This document shows positions 40,672 through 42,148 of a DNA stretch of 42,148 nucleotides, piece by piece. The stretch spans positions 1-42,148 of the forward strand of contig NZ_JAMBLT010000013.1 in assembly GCF_023336895.1 (NCBI RefSeq), in the 5' to 3' direction. The translations under genes were made by a program, and so were the position numbers. A model generated the notes under the pieces. It saw only the letters and a list, made by a program, of their open reading frames with translations, was not told where the DNA came from and did no database searches. Position 1 is the first letter of the stretch, and each line of letters begins with the position of its first letter. The DNA is from Parasutterella secunda (GTDB lineage Bacteria; Pseudomonadota; Gammaproteobacteria; Burkholderiales; Burkholderiaceae_F).

Positions 40672-40702
40672 AGAATAAAATCTACAGCTACTGTAGCTTC
40701 AA
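40672..40702 (-). promoter_or_regulatory. MerR-type promoter and operator of the MBL-fold gene
   Basis: On the minus strand TTGAAG (40697-40702), a 19-bp spacer and TATTCT (40672-40677). The spacer carries the perfect palindrome CTACAG-CTA-CTGTAG (40682-40696). An over-long spacer with a central dyad is the hallmark of promoters untwisted by MerR regulators. Confidence 0.75.
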
Positions 40703-40711
40703 GGGATAGAA

Positions 40712-41065
40712 ATGAAAATTGGAGAGCTTTCTAAATTAACTGGTTGCCCTATTGGAACCATTCGTTTTTATGAACAAAAAGGTGTTCTGCCAAATATCGC
40801 CCGAAGCATGAGCGGACAGAGGTCTTATACAGAGAAAGACCTCAGACGTCTGCGCTTTATTATGGACTGCCGAACAAACGGCATGAAATTGGAATGTATC
40901 GAGAGGTTTCTTCAGTTTAGGGATAATCCTACATTGGGAACACCTTGGCTCTTAGAGCGAGTCAATGAATATCTTGAGCAAATCGTTCAAAAGCGAGAAG
41001 AACTTGATCGAGTGGAAAAATATCTGACGGAGATTAAGAATAGAATGGGAAAAGAGAGACTGTAA
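40712..41065 (+). CDS. MerR-family regulator, partner of the MBL-fold hydrolase
   Basis: A 117-residue MerR regulator with an intact helix-turn-helix (MKIGELSKLTGCPIGTIRFYEQKGVLPNIARS) and a coiled-coil dimer helix (LLERVNEYLEQIVQKREELDRVEKYLTEI). It is short, with almost no effector domain; only Cys12, Cys53 and Cys62 are present, none arranged like a metal site. The operator palindrome lies 16 bp upstream, so it probably controls both itself and the divergent hydrolase gene. The signal is likely an organic compound (inference). Confidence 0.85.
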   Translation: MKIGELSKLTGCPIGTIRFYEQKGVLPNIARSMSGQRSYTEKDLRRLRFIMDCRTNGMKLECIERFLQFRDNPTLGTPWLLERVNEYLEQIVQKREELDRVEKYLTEIKNRMGKERL

Positions 41066-41114
41066 ATAACTTTGTGTAAATCCAATATTTGCTAATCTCT
41101 TAGGAGTGAAGGAA

Positions 41115-42148
41115 ATGGATTTACCAATGAACCAAGACAAGCTTAAAACCTAATCGCCAGTATTCCAACCGAACAGTTAAAAAGTGATGAAATTGAGCCT
41201 TTCATCCAACAGATGCGTAAGCATTTGATTGAGCAAGCCTTACAAGGCGAAATGGATGCCCATCTTGGCTATGACCGATATGAGCGTCATAGTGGCACCA
41301 ATAGCCGAAATGGCTCAAGCAAGAAGACGTTAAAGACCGAGAAGGGACCGATTGCCATTTCGGTTCCAAGAGATCGAGATGGCAGTTTCGAACCGCAAAT
41401 CGTCCCCAAGGGCCAAACGCGAACGGGCGTGCTCGATGACCAAATCATCGCCCTTTACAGCAAAGGGATGAGTACTCGTGAAATTAGTGAAACCATTAAG
41501 GAACTTTACGACGTCGATGTGTCGGCCACGCTCATTAGCAATGTGACCGGCCGAGTCATCAATGAAGTTATCCAGTGGCAAAATCGTCCCTTGGATGCGG
41601 TCTATCCGGTCGTTTTCATGGACTGTATCGTTGTCAAAGTCCGTGACAATCAACGTGTGGTCAACAAAGCCATCTTTGTCTCGTTGGGGATCAATTTATC
41701 CGGCAACAAAGAACTATTGGGTCTTTGGCTGGCAGAAAATGAGGGAGCCAAGTTCTGGCTATCGGTTTTAACCGAACTTAAGAATCGGGGTGTTGAAGAT
41801 ATTTTGATTGCTTGCATTGACGGTCTGAAAGGCTTCCCTGAGGCCATTGAGGCTGTCTATCCAAACACACAGGTTCAATTGTGCGTTGTTCATATGGTTC
41901 GCAACAGCTTGCGTTTTGTCAGTTGGAAAGACTACAAGCGTGTAGCAGCGCAGTTACGTACGATTTATCAAGCGGCAACCGAACAACAAGCCTTGGAAGC
42001 CCTTGAGCAGTTTGATGCGGATTGGAAGGATAAGTATCCGGTGATTGCCGAGCAATGGCGCCGACATTGGGATCATCTCATCACGATGTTTAGCTATCCT
42101 GAGGATATCCGTCGGGTAATCTATACAACCAATGCCATTGAGTCGGTC
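41115..42148 (+). pseudogene. IS256-family transposase, frameshifted near the start, cut by the window end
   Basis: ATG 41115 (after AGGAG) begins MDLPMNQDKLKT and stops at TAA 41151. One base later in phase, the frame opens with NLIASIPTEQLKSDEI and runs without a stop to the window end as an IS256 transposase: EMDAHLGYDRYERHSGTNSRNG, VPRDRDGSFEPQIVPKGQTR, VVFMDCIVVKVRDN (first Asp), LIACIDGLKGFPEAI (second Asp), VHMVRNSLRF and YTTNAIESV (Glu). Adding one A to the A4 run at 41144-41147 restores MNQDKLKNLIASIPTEQL. Either the copy is inactive, or translation starts at ATG 41213. The right end lies outside the window, so terminal repeats cannot be checked. Confidence 0.85.

Overview
The window looks like a chromosome segment of a gut-associated, anaerobic Gram-negative bacterium, most likely a betaproteobacterium of the Sutterella/Parasutterella group. 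This is inferred from the gene content: an oxygen-independent ribonucleotide reductase (nrdDG) behind an FNR-type site, two secreted asparaginases, a diaminopropionate ammonia-lyase, several amino-acid and organic-acid transporters, a TctAB-type transporter remnant and a large autotransporter. Coding is moderately AT-rich and the gene order is mosaic, with many short operons and several decayed genes.

Layout. 1-764: end of a sensor kinase and a frameshifted FixJ/LuxR response regulator. 868-2820: umuDC-like mutagenesis operon whose UmuD-like protein carries an extra N-terminal domain and a palindrome over its promoter. 2911-5087: TauE/SafE exporter and a DUF4143-type AAA ATPase. 5257-6003: orphan amino-acid-binding protein. 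6500-12558: a mobile element with three overlapping tyrosine recombinases (recombinase-in-trio type) and one cargo gene, an autotransporter with a C8 tract just after its start codon. The ends carry mirror-image arrays of a TTTGGATAA motif and a direct repeat that looks like the attachment core. 12716-19762: transporters (Na+/H+ antiporter family, Fsr-like MFS, YbjJ-like MFS), a TPR protein, a Tat-exported DUF362 protein with a cyclophilin-like partner, and a LysR regulator. 20024-22461: GNAT acetyltransferase, tRNA-Gln(CTG), a collapsed tctB/tctA locus and a CynX-like MFS. 22483-25427: lipoprotein, NUDIX hydrolase, stand-alone DUF3427 protein, secreted isoaspartyl peptidase/asparaginase. 25475-25800: IS3-family remnant. 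26117-28903: nrdDG with two NrdR-like boxes and an FNR-like box. 28941-32756: HlyIII family protein, chalcone-isomerase-like protein, ansB, rarD. 33125-36765: complete polar amino-acid ABC operon and dpaL. 36885-41065: second ATPase with an altered Walker B, lipoprotein, DUF2569 protein, CadR-like MerR regulator, and a metallo-beta-lactamase-fold hydrolase divergent from a second MerR regulator. 41115 to the end: an IS256-family transposase with a one-base frameshift, cut by the window edge.

Together the intact metabolic genes fit a life on amino acids: periplasmic deamidation of asparagine (AnsB) and of isoaspartyl or asparagine substrates, ABC uptake of polar amino acids, PLP-dependent deamination of diaminopropionate, and anaerobic dNTP synthesis. 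The most unusual part is the 6 kb recombinase-trio element carrying a potentially phase-variable surface protein. All assignments come from reading the sequence; no database search was run.
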